This document shows, piece by piece, positions 1 to 8,939 of a stretch of 41,947 nucleotides of DNA. The DNA lies in IMG/VR virus record IMGVR_UViG_3300012005_000017, positions 1 to 41,947 of that record; one strand, given 5' to 3'. Each line of letters begins with the position of its first letter. Position 1 is the first letter of the stretch. Both the position numbers and the translations under genes were made by a program. The stretch comes from a virus. The notes under the pieces were generated by a model that saw only the letters and a program-made list of their open reading frames with translations, was not told where the DNA came from and did no database searches.

Positions 1-1494
1 AGGTGTTTGTATAGAGCTTGTCGGGTCATAATAGCTTTTGGTGATGCCGTTAATCTGATTAACGGTTGGATTAGGATATGTGCCGTTTAAATCCCCCCCG
101 GCAGTTCCGGTTGGAGGCCCTCCTGCCGCTATTAAATGTTTTACCCAATATAACGGAGGTAGAGATAGGCTGTCCAACTTACCTTTATGGTAAGATGCCG
201 TATCTGCAATTCGGTATCCAACACTATCAATATGATCTATTCCCCATAATCCTTTAGTCCCGTTAACTAACTGAACCTGTTTAACCCGTGCCGATGCATC
301 GGCGTAAAAGAGCTGTGCCCCTAATCCAACCCCAACCTCCGAGGTTGAACCATCCGTGTTATTAATCAGTACATCAAATACATCAGGTGCGATAGTTGTG
401 AATATCTGGTTTCCAGCTAAGTCGTCCCCATTAATGGAAAGTGTGTGGTTTTTAAGGGTTACCGTTCTATTGGAGGCATGTATGCTGTCATCTACCGTAT
501 AAATATTTCCAGTTGCAATCACTATATCCCCGCCCCCCAACAGCGACGTTGAATTAATCGTTTTGATGGGTGTATCCCCGCCACCCGCTTCTAATAGGTT
601 GCCGGATGTTGCTCCTGATTTAATGAAGGATGCGCCCGTGATGCTCCCGTGAAACATATTGGCAGTAACAGAGGTATTACCATATACCATTTGATTGGAT
701 GCAGTTACCTGCGCCCCATTACCAAGTGCTGTCGAATTGGTTATACTGTCACGGGTACTTGTTGCGTTATTACCAATAAGTGTTAAATAGGTAACGGAAT
801 CAAGTACAACTATTGGATTATACCCGGCTTGAAATCCAATTGCCGTATTGTGCCCCCCGTTTATGTCTTTCTGTAAAGCACCGGCACCCCATACGGCATT
901 TTGTGATGCGGCTTTTGCGGCATACATTGACACGTAGCCCCCGGTTGTATTTTGGATGCCGGTAGTGATATTATGTAAGGGCGCATTTGATATAGAACCG
1001 CCTATGCGCACACTTTCGGTATCTATTCCTGTCCCTATCCTTGCCCCATGCACCGTTATATCGGTTGTAGCAATCAATTTGGCAACTTTAGCTGTATCAT
1101 ACCATGAATTAGCTATTTGATGTGAGGAATATTGGTTTTGAATGAAGTTTCCGGCGCCCGCAACTCTCTTCCAGGTGGATGAAAGGCAGTTATAGGTCAT
1201 AAGCACCGTATCCACGCCGGGATTAACAACGTAGAACAGCGCCCCGCATTTAACGCTGTCCGGCACATAAGCCGGAAACCCGGGCGTAAGGCCATGCGGC
1301 ACGCCCATAAAGAAATGGGAGAGCGTCGCCCTGTCGGCCATTACGAGGTTCGAGGAGGTGCGGTTTACCGGCGGGAACTGCTGGGCCTTTGAGCTGAAAG
1401 CAGAAAGCAGAAAGCAGAAAGCAAGGAAGAACGCGGGGAAAAAGCTTTGGACTTTCCGCTTTCTGCTTTTAGCTAAAAAAAGTGATTTTTTCAT
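1..1494 (-). CDS. Tail fibre protein, 5' portion (continues across the circle join)
   Basis: An open frame runs from ATG at 1494 to the left edge without a stop. It begins MKKSLFLAKSRKRK and contains fibre-like segments such as GNNATSTRDS, LGNGAQVTASNQMVYG and GTAGGDLNGTYPNPT. The last of these is typical of Bacteroidota tail or adhesin fibres. Continued through the 98-bp overlap, the frame enters 41849 and ends at 40624, giving about 905 aa. The N-terminus resembles a Sec signal peptide: basic residues, then the hydrophobic run FFLAFCFLLSAF, then SSKAQQ. Most of it is encoded by a dispersed inverted repeat (1392-1474). The start lies 3 bp after the stop of the 632-aa gene, so the two are probably co-transcribed. 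Role (inference): receptor-binding or side fibre at the tail tip. Whether the hydrophobic leader is used is unknown. Confidence 0.85.
   Translation of the reverse strand, partial: MKKSLFLAKSRKRKVQSFFPAFFLAFCFLLSAFSSKAQQFPPVNRTSSNLVMADRATLSHFFMGVPHGLTPGFPAYVPDSVKCGALFYVVNPGVDTVLMTYNCLSSTWKRVAGAGNFIQNQYSSHQIANSWYDTAKVAKLIATTDITVHGARIGTGIDTESVRIGGSISNAPLHNITTGIQNTTGGYVSMYAAKAASQNAVWGAGALQKDINGGHNTAIGFQAGYNPIVVLDSVTYLTLIGNNATSTRDSITNSTALGNGAQVTASNQMVYGNTSVTANMFHGSITGASFIKSGATSGNLLEAGGGDTPIKTINSTSLLGGGDIVIATGNIYTVDDSIHASNRTVTLKNHTLSINGDDLAGNQIFTTIAPDVFDVLINNTDGSTSEVGVGLGAQLFYADASARVKQVQLVNGTKGLWGIDHIDSVGYRIADTASYHKGKLDSLSLPPLYWVKHLIAAGGPPTGTAGGDLNGTYPNPTVNQINGITKSYYDPTSSIQTP
3..100. repeat. Left copy of 98-bp terminal direct repeat (circle overlap)
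   Basis: Bases 3-100 are identical to bases 41850-41947. Bases 1-2 (AG) do not match the bases before the right copy (CT), as expected for a frayed contig end. The tail-fibre reading frame is the same in both copies, so joining them gives one uninterrupted gene. The simplest reading is an assembly overlap of a circular or circularly permuted genome of about 41,847 bp. A true short terminal repeat, or a repeat between two fibre genes, is less likely. Confidence 0.9.
1392..1474 (-). repeat. Dispersed AGCTRAAAGC inverted repeat inside the fibre gene
   Basis: On the minus strand this begins AGCTAAAAGCAGAAAGCGG, passes through CCAAAGCTTTTT and ends in GCTTTCTGC units and TTTCAGCT. The arms are complementary, so it can fold into a long hairpin. 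Related copies with the same core and orientation lie at 35740-35856 and 38199-38268, both intergenic. Here the element is in frame and supplies the basic and hydrophobic part of the fibre N-terminus. Confidence 0.8.
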
Positions 1495-1497
1495 TTG

Positions 1498-3396
1498 TTA
1501 TGGGGTTAATATGTCTGGCCAAATGATTAATTGATCGCCGGCGGTGAGCACAAAGCCTGGCACCAGGATGGTAAAGCTGCCGGCGCCTTCGTTATAGGAA
1601 ATGTCGGCAGTGCGGAAATATAAGCCCATCTGGGTAGTCCAAATTCTGTAGCCCGGCGGAACGGTAAGCACTGAAGGCGCTGTATAAACCTGCTGTCCGC
1701 CGACAATGGATAAATGGATATCGCCGGCTTCCACAACGATATAGCCGCCGCCACTAAGATCCGGAGGGACGCTGTTCGGTATCGGCGAACCGGCTTCGGT
1801 TATAAGCTCAGTCAGGGGATCGTCTGCAAGCCCGGCGTCTTCTGTCCAAACATCCTGTTCGTATTTCGGGTAATATTCGAAGCTGCTTGCAAACACGTTC
1901 ACGCCGTCAGCAGCATCCTTCAGGTTTTTGGTATTTAAGCCGATGGGAATGAGCGTTTCGGAAGCCGGCATGTAGATATATATCCGTCCGGAGAGCATGA
2001 AATCGCGCAGGAGATCTGTGTTTCGTTTGCCGGAGCGGTCGTACCCGATGTTTACCGTAAACTTATCCTGAATAAAAATATTCGTTTCCAGGAAGTCGCC
2101 CTGTATGGCCGCTGTATTACGGTCAAGCGATAACTGGGCGTCGGTTTTTGTGCGGTCGAATTCGCCCTGGGCTTTGCCTACCGTGGCAATAGTTTGATAA
2201 GCGCCGTAACTGTTTTCATACACAAAATAACGCGGGAACTCGCGAAACATATAATCTACCACGAAACAATAGGTATCGGTAATATAGGCGTCGTCCGCGT
2301 TTTTTACCCGGACGGTATAATAAACCGGCAGCTTGTCAAGCGCCTGGCGCCCGGTGATCCCAAGCATATTAAAGCCGGCCTGGAATTGGAATTTTTGATA
2401 GGGAGCAATTACAAGCGCCGTAACGCTGTCGAATGTGAGCGTAGTTTCGTCGCTGTTGTAAACGATCACTTCGGCGGTAGCCGTAACGGGCGCATCGGTT
2501 AAATTGATGAACGAAAGCCATTCGGGCTGTTCTTTTGTTGCCAATTTAGTCTTACTTCCCTGGCGCATGAAGCGGTTTTGCGTGGCATCGCCGGTAACAG
2601 GGCACAGCTCGGCCACAATGTCCCGGAGCAATGCCGGCTGCATTCCTAGGCCGCCCAGGGCCGCGTAAAGCAAGCCGGTTGTGTTTATTTTTTGAACGGA
2701 AGGAACCGCGCCGAAAAACTCCGCGTATTTTATGAAATACGCCCGCAAGCTGCTGAGGTATTGCGCCTGCAGCGCTGTTAAAATGGGCGTGTCAAACTCA
2801 TCGGGCTGTGTTAACCAGGAATGCAGCGCCTCGTGGATGTCGACGCTGGTAATACCGGTGAGCGGCTCGTCCAGCGGCACGTTGGCGGTAAATGCCTGGT
2901 CGAACCCGCCGGATAAATTAGCGATCCATATCTCGATATGGTGCATGAAGTTTACCACCGGGGCATCGTCAACGCCGGCAGTGGTGAACCCGGAGGTTAG
3001 TCCTGTAGAGAAAGTAAAATCAGCACCGGGCACCCTTGCTGTAAAGATCAGCCGCGGATGGGCGCCGGTGATATCGGCGCTTACGATAAATGCCGCATCG
3101 ATAAAGAAATTAGCCTGAAAATACGGCACCAGGCCCTCAACATAGGCATTGCTGCCATCTCCGGTTGGGAACTGGTTGCCGGTATCATCAGGTATGGCTT
3201 CGGCCGTCATGGTCACGCCATTGATTAGCCAGGACAAAACAACCTGGGCGCCTCCAATAACTGCGGCGTCAAATTCAAAATAATTTACAGCAATAGCAGG
3301 CGCAGCGGCGAGATAGTCATCGCTTATAACTTTCAGCCAAATTGGGTTCTTGCTGAAGGCGATATTAGGTAAGGGGGTAGAGAGGACTGCGGCCAT
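1498..3396 (-). CDS. Putative tail structural protein (632 aa)
   Basis: The protein is acidic and rich in aromatic and beta-type sequence, with no signal peptide. The N-terminus contains FSKNPIWLKVIS and the C-terminus ends GDQLIIWPDILTP. I recognise it only as the large tail protein type found beside fibres in Bacteroidota siphophages. The middle, around YENSYGAYQTIATVGKA, looks like a structural beta domain. It is transcribed after 3462-3941 and just before the long fibre gene, with 3 bp between its stop and the fibre ATG. A baseplate or tail-tip component is the best inference. The exact role is not known. Confidence 0.65.
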   Translation of the reverse strand: MAAVLSTPLPNIAFSKNPIWLKVISDDYLAAAPAIAVNYFEFDAAVIGGAQVVLSWLINGVTMTAEAIPDDTGNQFPTGDGSNAYVEGLVPYFQANFFIDAAFIVSADITGAHPRLIFTARVPGADFTFSTGLTSGFTTAGVDDAPVVNFMHHIEIWIANLSGGFDQAFTANVPLDEPLTGITSVDIHEALHSWLTQPDEFDTPILTALQAQYLSSLRAYFIKYAEFFGAVPSVQKINTTGLLYAALGGLGMQPALLRDIVAELCPVTGDATQNRFMRQGSKTKLATKEQPEWLSFINLTDAPVTATAEVIVYNSDETTLTFDSVTALVIAPYQKFQFQAGFNMLGITGRQALDKLPVYYTVRVKNADDAYITDTYCFVVDYMFREFPRYFVYENSYGAYQTIATVGKAQGEFDRTKTDAQLSLDRNTAAIQGDFLETNIFIQDKFTVNIGYDRSGKRNTDLLRDFMLSGRIYIYMPASETLIPIGLNTKNLKDAADGVNVFASSFEYYPKYEQDVWTEDAGLADDPLTELITEAGSPIPNSVPPDLSGGGYIVVEAGDIHLSIVGGQQVYTAPSVLTVPPGYRIWTTQMGLYFRTADISYNEGAGSFTILVPGFVLTAGDQLIIWPDILTP

Positions 3397-3461
3397 GTTG
3401 TGAAGGTCGCGGCTGGCAGATTATTTTAAAACGACAGGGAATGATGTGCGGAGGAGCGCGT

Positions 3462-3941
3462 TTAAAGCCAATGTGTCGAATCAACCTCCCAGGCGAAAGC
3501 GTCGATGAGGTTGAACATTACGGCCTGTCCGTAAAAGTCGTCGGTCATGGGGCCTACAGGCTGCACGGTTATGGTTTCCTGCTGTACGCCGGTGATCAGT
3601 GTATGGCGGTCCTCTATAATGCGGGTGACGAAGTCGTTAGCAATCACTTCACAGTCATTTTGCGCGGTTACCACATCGGCTTCCGTTTTACGGGCGCATT
3701 TCCGCAAAATAAAGAAACAAACCATTTTTTCCCAGTTGTAATTTTCGGCAAGCGGCGGTAAAAGCTTTTTGTCCGGGGTAACCAAAACCAAAATTACAGG
3801 GCTTTTGCAGGTGCGTATAAAATCATCAGCGCTCTTATCGGTATGCACGCCAACAAACGCCTTATTTGTTGGCGAATCCTGTAATGCAGGATGAATGGCC
3901 GCGTAGCCCTGAAAATAGGCCGCTAATTGGTTAAATGTCAT
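3462..3941 (-). CDS. Hypothetical tail protein (159 aa), possibly tail terminator-like
   Basis: A soluble alpha/beta protein starting MTFNQLAAYFQGYA, with the core ARKTEADVVTAQNDC and ending EVDSTHWL. It overlaps the upstream 274-aa gene by 11 bp, which suggests translational coupling. Its size and its place in the tail module would suit a tail completion or terminator protein, but no diagnostic motif is visible. That role is a guess from context. Confidence 0.55.
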   Translation of the reverse strand: MTFNQLAAYFQGYAAIHPALQDSPTNKAFVGVHTDKSADDFIRTCKSPVILVLVTPDKKLLPPLAENYNWEKMVCFFILRKCARKTEADVVTAQNDCEVIANDFVTRIIEDRHTLITGVQQETITVQPVGPMTDDFYGQAVMFNLIDAFAWEVDSTHWL

Positions 3942-4755
3942 ATTCCAGTTTTAATTTTGCCATTTTTTTGTTATTGCGCTCCATAGAAAACAGGCAGCTG
4001 TGCAGTAACTCTTCGTCAAGGACACTATCGCCTGTATATTTAGGATCGGCGCGCAGATCGTCGTAAATGTCCAGCCATCCGGGCGCTTCTTCGCCGCTTT
4101 CGTTTTCCTTTTTTTCGGGAAAAGTAACAGGGTAGCTGTCGATGATCATCTTCCTGCAGGAGGCATAAAACAGGTAAATCCCGTAAATTACCTTGTCGGG
4201 CAGCGCTGCCATTAGCTTTGTACGGGATTTTAGCAGCTGGTCGTTAAATTTTTCGCGTTTATCGCCCTTCCAGGTATGATGATCCGGGTTAAAAGCATCG
4301 CCAACGCCCGCGGGCCTGTAGAGGACAGCAGCCAGCTGGTGCAGCTGGTGAATGTCTTCAGCTTCTGAATAATTTACAAAAAAGGTATCGGCAGCACACC
4401 ATTCGGCAAACCTTAAGTTTTCCAACTCATCAGCCGGGCCGATGAAGTCTATTTCATTTATCCGGATAACGGGCTGCAGATTTATTTTGAGGTCGAGTTT
4501 ATCAAAAACCCAATCAACCAGGGGAAGCAGATCGTATAATTCTTCCGGCTGCAGGTTAACTTCCGGCCAGGCCTTGTGCGCCAAAATAGCGAACGATGCC
4601 AGCGTTTTATGATACCTGTCGCCCTTCCCGGTGAGATAGATCATGGCCAGGACGGGATAAACGCCCGGTTCAACCTCGTCCCACTTTGAGGCAATAAGAA
4701 ATGACACCCGTTTTTGGGCGCCATTTTCTTGTATATCTATCTCTACCTGGTTCAA
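3931..4755 (-). CDS. Hypothetical phage protein (274 aa)
   Basis: Mostly helical, beginning MNQVEIDIQENGAQK. The middle holds LRFAEWCAADTFFVNY and RPAGVGDAFNPDHH, and a Lys/Glu-rich stretch follows (FPEKKENESGEE). This pattern is familiar from Bacteroidota phage tail modules, where such proteins have no assigned function. It lies between a small helical protein (4761-5258) and 3462-3941, and its stop overlaps the start of the latter. A tail assembly role is inferred from position only. Confidence 0.55.
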   Translation of the reverse strand: MNQVEIDIQENGAQKRVSFLIASKWDEVEPGVYPVLAMIYLTGKGDRYHKTLASFAILAHKAWPEVNLQPEELYDLLPLVDWVFDKLDLKINLQPVIRINEIDFIGPADELENLRFAEWCAADTFFVNYSEAEDIHQLHQLAAVLYRPAGVGDAFNPDHHTWKGDKREKFNDQLLKSRTKLMAALPDKVIYGIYLFYASCRKMIIDSYPVTFPEKKENESGEEAPGWLDIYDDLRADPKYTGDSVLDEELLHSCLFSMERNNKKMAKLKLEYDI

Positions 4756-4760
4756 TTGAT

Positions 4761-5258
4761 CTACAGTTTTGCGATAAGCGGTTTTATAATTACCTGGTAG
4801 ATCAGCTCGGCAGAAGAAACGATCTTCTGCACGGTAGATTCGGGAGATATGATGATGGTTAATTCCGTGCCTATCGACTGGCTGGCCAGCTTCCAGAAGT
4901 TGCCCGAAAATTGACTCATATGGGCAACCAATAGGTTCAGGCCGTCTGTCAGCGTTAGCGGTACCTGGGCTTGTACGGCCTTGATGTTGTTGAGCAGGAT
5001 ATCGATAAAACCGTGAAGGTTATCGAGATCAAGGGCGGGAAAGGCTTTCTGGATCATCGGGATGATCAGCGCACCGTCCTTATCAAGGTTTGCATTAACC
5101 ACGGCTAAGACGCCGTATCCCCAATTGGCGGCCTGTTTTTCAGCATCAGTAAGCGTGTCATACACCTTTTCTGCGGCGTTAAATTCGCCTTCTATCCATG
5201 TTCCGAACTGCACGACGGCTTTCTCTACGTCCTGCTCAATGTTTTGTACGATATTCAT
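4761..5258 (-). CDS. Hypothetical helical protein (165 aa)
   Basis: An acidic, mostly helical protein beginning MNIVQNIEQDVEKAV, with alternating amphipathic segments and the hydrophobic C-terminal stretch SSAELIYQVIIKPLIAKL. There is no clear membrane helix or catalytic motif. It follows the holin-like genes and precedes the tail genes. The gap to the preceding gene is filled by the ATTAGTGA tandem repeat. It could belong to the lysis group or to the tail module; I cannot tell which. Confidence 0.5.
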   Translation of the reverse strand: MNIVQNIEQDVEKAVVQFGTWIEGEFNAAEKVYDTLTDAEKQAANWGYGVLAVVNANLDKDGALIIPMIQKAFPALDLDNLHGFIDILLNNIKAVQAQVPLTLTDGLNLLVAHMSQFSGNFWKLASQSIGTELTIIISPESTVQKIVSSAELIYQVIIKPLIAKL

Positions 5259-5262
5259 AAAA

Positions 5263-5307
5263 ATTAGTGAATTAGTGAATTAGTGAATTAGTGAATTAGT
5301 GAATTAA
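5263..5307. repeat. ATTAGTGA tandem repeat (about five units)
   Basis: An 8-bp unit, ATTAGTGA, is repeated about five times and fills the space between the stop of 5304-5579 (its TAA is in the repeat) and the ATG of 4761-5258. Related arrays lie at 14935, 16384, 18381, 27372 and 38174. Confidence 0.9.
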
Positions 5308-5579
5308 TGTTTGTTGATCGTTTTACTTATCAGTTCGATGATCTGCTGTATAAAGGTGAGGCTGCCGTATCCTCCAAGGCCAATGGAGCCGACGAGTATC
5401 CATTTCCATTTTGTTATGAAATCCTCAACGCTGTCGAGGCGGATCTCAATCTTATCCAGCCTTTTTTGATAGCCAACGGGGTTGAAGTCATCGCCCAAAA
5501 TAGCGTTCCTGATTTCTGTCATACCTTTTGACAGGTCGTCGATACGTTTATTGAGGCTCTTTAAGTCGTTGACTTCCAT
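5304..5579 (-). CDS. Small membrane protein, XhlA/holin-like (91 aa)
   Basis: The N-terminal half is a charged coiled coil (LKSLNKRIDDLSKGM, KRLDKIEIRLDSVE). One hydrophobic helix follows (WILVGSIGLGGYGSLTF). A coiled coil plus one C-terminal transmembrane segment is the layout of haemolysin XhlA-like and small holin proteins. It lies next to another membrane protein (5593-6048) and close to the CHAP endolysin (6068-6577), so a lysis role at the inner membrane is likely. There is no family-defining motif; a spanin-like accessory protein is an alternative. Confidence 0.6.
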   Translation of the reverse strand: MEVNDLKSLNKRIDDLSKGMTEIRNAILGDDFNPVGYQKRLDKIEIRLDSVEDFITKWKWILVGSIGLGGYGSLTFIQQIIELISKTINKH

Positions 5580-5592
5580 CGTTGGTTGGGTT

Positions 5593-6048
5593 TTATACTA
5601 AAGATAGTTTTGGGCCTGTGTTCGCATCGCTGGCGGCCGATGCTTCCTGGTTTGAATTAAGATCCACAATTGCAGCCGGAGCGGGTGCCGGAACTGTTTG
5701 CGCGACATAGCTGATCAATGTGGCCACATCGGTAGTCGTCGGCTGCGCGGCGAGCGTGTCCTTTATTCCTTCGACCTGGTTTAGCAGGTGCGGAATCAAA
5801 TCAGCAATGCCTGATAAAATATCAGGGGCCGCTGCGACCGCTGCGATGTCTTTTTGAGCGAATTGGGAAAAAAAGGCTATCCCGATAGCTAATCCGGATA
5901 AACCGGTTATAAGTTCCGGCGATATGCCTTGCTGGGTTTTTATATGCTGTAAATAAGCAAGTAAAATAAGCGATAACACCTGGGCTGTACGTTCGAAAAC
6001 AGGAATGTCGCTAAAAAAACGTTTGAAGAATGAGACAGTTGCATTCAT
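5593..6048 (-). CDS. Putative holin (151 aa)
   Basis: Two hydrophobic segments lie near the N-terminus: VLSLILLAYLQHI at about residues 24-36, and LITGLSGLAIGIAFFSQF at about 46-63. A cytoplasmic-type tail rich in Ala and Pro follows. Two helices of this size directly downstream of the endolysin gene suggest a holin that permeabilises the inner membrane to release the lysin. The Ala/Pro-rich tail (PAPAPAAIVD) is longer than in classical holins. The assignment rests on topology and neighbours. Confidence 0.55.
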   Translation of the reverse strand: MNATVSFFKRFFSDIPVFERTAQVLSLILLAYLQHIKTQQGISPELITGLSGLAIGIAFFSQFAQKDIAAVAAAPDILSGIADLIPHLLNQVEGIKDTLAAQPTTTDVATLISYVAQTVPAPAPAAIVDLNSNQEASAASDANTGPKLSLV

Positions 6049-6067
6049 GATGTTCTATTTTAAAGGG

Positions 6068-6577
6068 TTAAATTTCAATTGGATGAATAAATCCGGCCAC
6101 GTTTAAGCCGGTAGGGTTAAATGGCTTTCCGAGCTCATGTGTTTTTGCGGCCACTTCATAGCCGTCGCGGCTTCCGTCTGTGTTGGTATTGCCTTCTACA
6201 GTCATAAAAATATTTCCCTGGACTGCATCAACAATACCGGCATGGCCTTCAGGTCCATGGCCTTCCAGGAAGATCGCCGTCGCACCCGGTACCGGGACCA
6301 TGTTTACCGTAAAATATTTATCTGTCTGGCAATTTTGCAGAGTGCTCAGCGCGCCCCCATTCATCAGGCGTTTCACTTTTGCGTCAAATAGGGTATCGCC
6401 ATAAGCTTCTACCCAGCATTGTTTCGCGAAATAGCCGCACCAGGGCTGGCCTTTTTCCCATCCGCGTTCGACCATCTTAGCCAAAAATGAAGGATCCTTA
6501 AACCCGCCGTTAGGCTGTATTTCCTGTTGGCCGATATAGCCTTTCGCGATTGCGATAATTTTTTCTGCTCTTGTCAT
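6068..6577 (-). CDS. CHAP-domain endolysin (169 aa)
   Basis: A peptidoglycan hydrolase of the CHAP (NlpC/P60-related) type. Cys47 in GQPWCGYFAKQC fits the nucleophile, His112 in GPEGHAGIVD the catalytic base, and the Glu/Asn in TVEGNTN (residues 127-132) the third polar residue. The length matches a single catalytic domain with no separate cell-wall-binding module. There is no signal peptide, so a holin is needed for export, consistent with the holin-like genes just downstream. The start overlaps the stop of 6574-7557 by 4 bp (ATGA). Confidence 0.85.
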   Translation of the reverse strand: MTRAEKIIAIAKGYIGQQEIQPNGGFKDPSFLAKMVERGWEKGQPWCGYFAKQCWVEAYGDTLFDAKVKRLMNGGALSTLQNCQTDKYFTVNMVPVPGATAIFLEGHGPEGHAGIVDAVQGNIFMTVEGNTNTDGSRDGYEVAAKTHELGKPFNPTGLNVAGFIHPIEI

Positions 6578-7557
6578 ACTCCGTAAAATGATTTGTCGGT
6601 TGTGTTTATGATAGTCATCTGGCTGGCCTGCTGTGCCGGTACAACGTAATCCGGGTACAGATCAGGATTAGCCGTCAGCTCTTCGGCCAGCTTATAAAAA
6701 ATACGATTGGCATCGGTAGTAAGCTGGGTTATTATAGCCTGAAACTTATCCAGCAGCGCCTGTTCTTTTGTCTCGATATTGATGGTGCGGCCTACCAGGT
6801 TGATCGATACGCCGTTTTCGGTAAGATCCAGCGAGTATTGCATCATTCCCTTCGCGATCGTGTGCAGCGCTATGCCCGGACAGATGTAATCAGTCAGCAA
6901 TGTTTTGTAATTATCGCTGAGCGTATCCGCCTTTTGGGCTGTTTTTAAGGCGTCAAACAGCGGTTTACCGATCACATCACGAAGAATAAAGTTCTCTACG
7001 TTCCTGATTATGGGCGCTATGGTGAGGTATACCAGCCGGCTTTGCTTAATGGCATAATATTTCGAAAACTCTATTGCTGAAGGGATAAAATAGCTGCGGT
7101 ATTCCTGGTAAGCCGGGCTTGCGGCCCAGGCGGTGAACACATTTCTTTTACTGTCTAAAAAAGCAAGCAAATCTTCTAATGCATCAAAACCGGCTTGCGA
7201 AAAGCTGTCGCGCGCGTTCCGTTCCTGGTACTGGTAGGCTGTTTTTTGGCTATCTGATTCGGAACGGCGCACACCTGACTCGCTGATCACCACGGAAAGC
7301 CTGGTAACAGCCACGGCCATGGCAATATTCGCTACAGCTTCCTGGCTCAGGTCGATGAGGTTTTGCTCGTCATCGCTGATGGTATCGACAGTATCATTGT
7401 AAGCATTAAGCAACTCGGCATACTGTGCATCGCCAAGTACCGGTACCAGGTGGCGGCGCTCGGCAGTGCGGATGGATGGCATGATCACGCTGATATCCGT
7501 TAATGCATTAGCTTCAACGTAGGTGGTCAATTCGGCTATGGTTTTAATTATCGGCAT
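6574..7557 (-). CDS. DUF6712-like head-tail structural protein with duplicated halves (327 aa)
   Basis: It resembles the phage structural family seen after the portal gene in Bacteroidota phages (DUF6712-like; assignment from memory). The sequence shows two similar halves. ISVIMPSIRTAERRHLVPVLG (from about residue 22) is echoed by LTIAPIIRNVENFILRDVIG (from about residue 178). Both are followed by a short helix with Y/F-x-x-L and an acidic residue. An internal duplication is the simplest explanation. The start shares one base with the portal stop at 7557 and its stop overlaps the endolysin start. A head-tail adaptor role is inferred from position. Confidence 0.65.
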   Translation of the reverse strand: MPIIKTIAELTTYVEANALTDISVIMPSIRTAERRHLVPVLGDAQYAELLNAYNDTVDTISDDEQNLIDLSQEAVANIAMAVAVTRLSVVISESGVRRSESDSQKTAYQYQERNARDSFSQAGFDALEDLLAFLDSKRNVFTAWAASPAYQEYRSYFIPSAIEFSKYYAIKQSRLVYLTIAPIIRNVENFILRDVIGKPLFDALKTAQKADTLSDNYKTLLTDYICPGIALHTIAKGMMQYSLDLTENGVSINLVGRTINIETKEQALLDKFQAIITQLTTDANRIFYKLAEELTANPDLYPDYVVPAQQASQMTIINTTDKSFYGV

Positions 7558-8939
7558 TAGCTTAATTGTTTTTCGGTGCCTTTGCCCTGGTCGAGGGTAG
7601 TGAGCACCTGGTCAACGGTTCGTAATTGAATTGTGGGATCATACCCGTTATAATCCCGCACAAATGGCCACCAGCTATATAAAATGTTGCGGTCGCCGGA
7701 TGAACTGGCGATCATTGTCAGCCACGCCTCGCGGATAGAGCTGCCGCCATTGTTGCCGCCGCCGGTGTTCGCTCCGCCTGGTACGCCCAGGCCAAAAATT
7801 GCCGGGTTTATACCGATGGAGAAAAGTATCTGCGCTGTTGTGGCTGTATCGACATTGTTCCAGGCATCATACTTCATTTTGTTATCAAGGGGGATTATTT
7901 CCCATCCGGCTATCTCCTTACCGGTAACAGGATCGACAGCGTAATGGCTGATAAACGCTTTCATCTGGTTGTCTTTTCCGCTTAAAAACTGGTCGATCTC
8001 ATTCAGTTTCGCGTTTACGATCGCATCCTTTTCCGGTTGTTTTTTCCGGTCCCAATCAGGATAAAGGCCAATCCAGTAGCTGATGGGAATACGGATGTGG
8101 TATTGGATGGTTTTGCCGTTTTTTATGATGGCGGCAACCATGGCCGGGATGTCGTTCGCGTTTTGAAGCGTGCCGTTTAGCCTTAGTGATTCGTGAATGG
8201 TGACAGGGTAATAATCATTGAGCACATCGTAACTAACTACCGGGAAGACATAGCGGAATTCCTTGTCATACCGCACCCGGTCGACCTCCAGGTAAGCCAT
8301 TACGGCGTCAATTGCTTTAATTTCTTCAAATCCGCTGATATACGGGAACGGCCAGTTGGCGGAGCGGAACACAGAATCTATCCGTCCCAGGTTGACGTCC
8401 ATCGGCGCGAAGCGGAATTTTGCGGCTTTATCATGGGCTACCATGGATATTGCGCTCCTGTCCTCATTTAATAGGAATATCGGAAAGAACATTCCCCAGT
8501 AGACAAAGTCGGTGATGCAGCGGCCGCGGAAGATATCGATATTTGAGCGCCGGAGAAATTCGTTTATCTCCTGATCATCCAAAACAACCTCAACAATCTC
8601 CTTTTGCGCATCGTCGTCGTAACCGGTTACGCGTACCGGCACTACGTTCTTACCGTAAAGCATATCGGTTTTTAACTTGAGACCGCGGGATGCTACGCCA
8701 TTTTTACGAAAATCGGCAATAGCCAGCAAAGGATAGTTATTTCCGGGACCCCACATTACCCAGGGATACATGCCGGGAAAGTTCTCGAGAATTGAAGGTG
8801 TGACAGCGCCCGCGGACTCTGCCGGAGCGGCTGCAGGTGAACCATAGGCGGAGCCGCTCATCACGAAGGGACTGCCGGAGATATAGCCCATGATCGGGTA
8901 GCCTGCTGCGTTATATTGAATGTTTGATATCATGGGCAA
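7557..8939 (-). CDS. Phage portal protein (460 aa)
   Basis: The portal forms the dodecameric DNA entry ring at one capsid vertex. Supporting features are the N-terminal PWVMWGPGNNYP, the central helical region, and the C-terminal segment INPAIFGLGVPGG followed by GGSSIREAWLTM. That last arrangement (N-P-x-I-x-G, then a Gly/Asn-rich loop, then S-x-R-E) is characteristic of Bacteroidota phage portals. The length is normal for the family. The ATG overlaps the end of the upstream small gene by 10 bp. TerL lies upstream, separated by the plus-strand cassette. Confidence 0.82.
   Translation of the reverse strand: MPMISNIQYNAAGYPIMGYISGSPFVMSGSAYGSPAAAPAESAGAVTPSILENFPGMYPWVMWGPGNNYPLLAIADFRKNGVASRGLKLKTDMLYGKNVVPVRVTGYDDDAQKEIVEVVLDDQEINEFLRRSNIDIFRGRCITDFVYWGMFFPIFLLNEDRSAISMVAHDKAAKFRFAPMDVNLGRIDSVFRSANWPFPYISGFEEIKAIDAVMAYLEVDRVRYDKEFRYVFPVVSYDVLNDYYPVTIHESLRLNGTLQNANDIPAMVAAIIKNGKTIQYHIRIPISYWIGLYPDWDRKKQPEKDAIVNAKLNEIDQFLSGKDNQMKAFISHYAVDPVTGKEIAGWEIIPLDNKMKYDAWNNVDTATTAQILFSIGINPAIFGLGVPGGANTGGGNNGGSSIREAWLTMIASSSGDRNILYSWWPFVRDYNGYDPTIQLRTVDQVLTTLDQGKGTEKQLS

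Noticed and set aside
5263-5307. CRISPR-like array
   Set aside because: The ATTAGTGA units are contiguous 8-bp tandem repeats without spacers.
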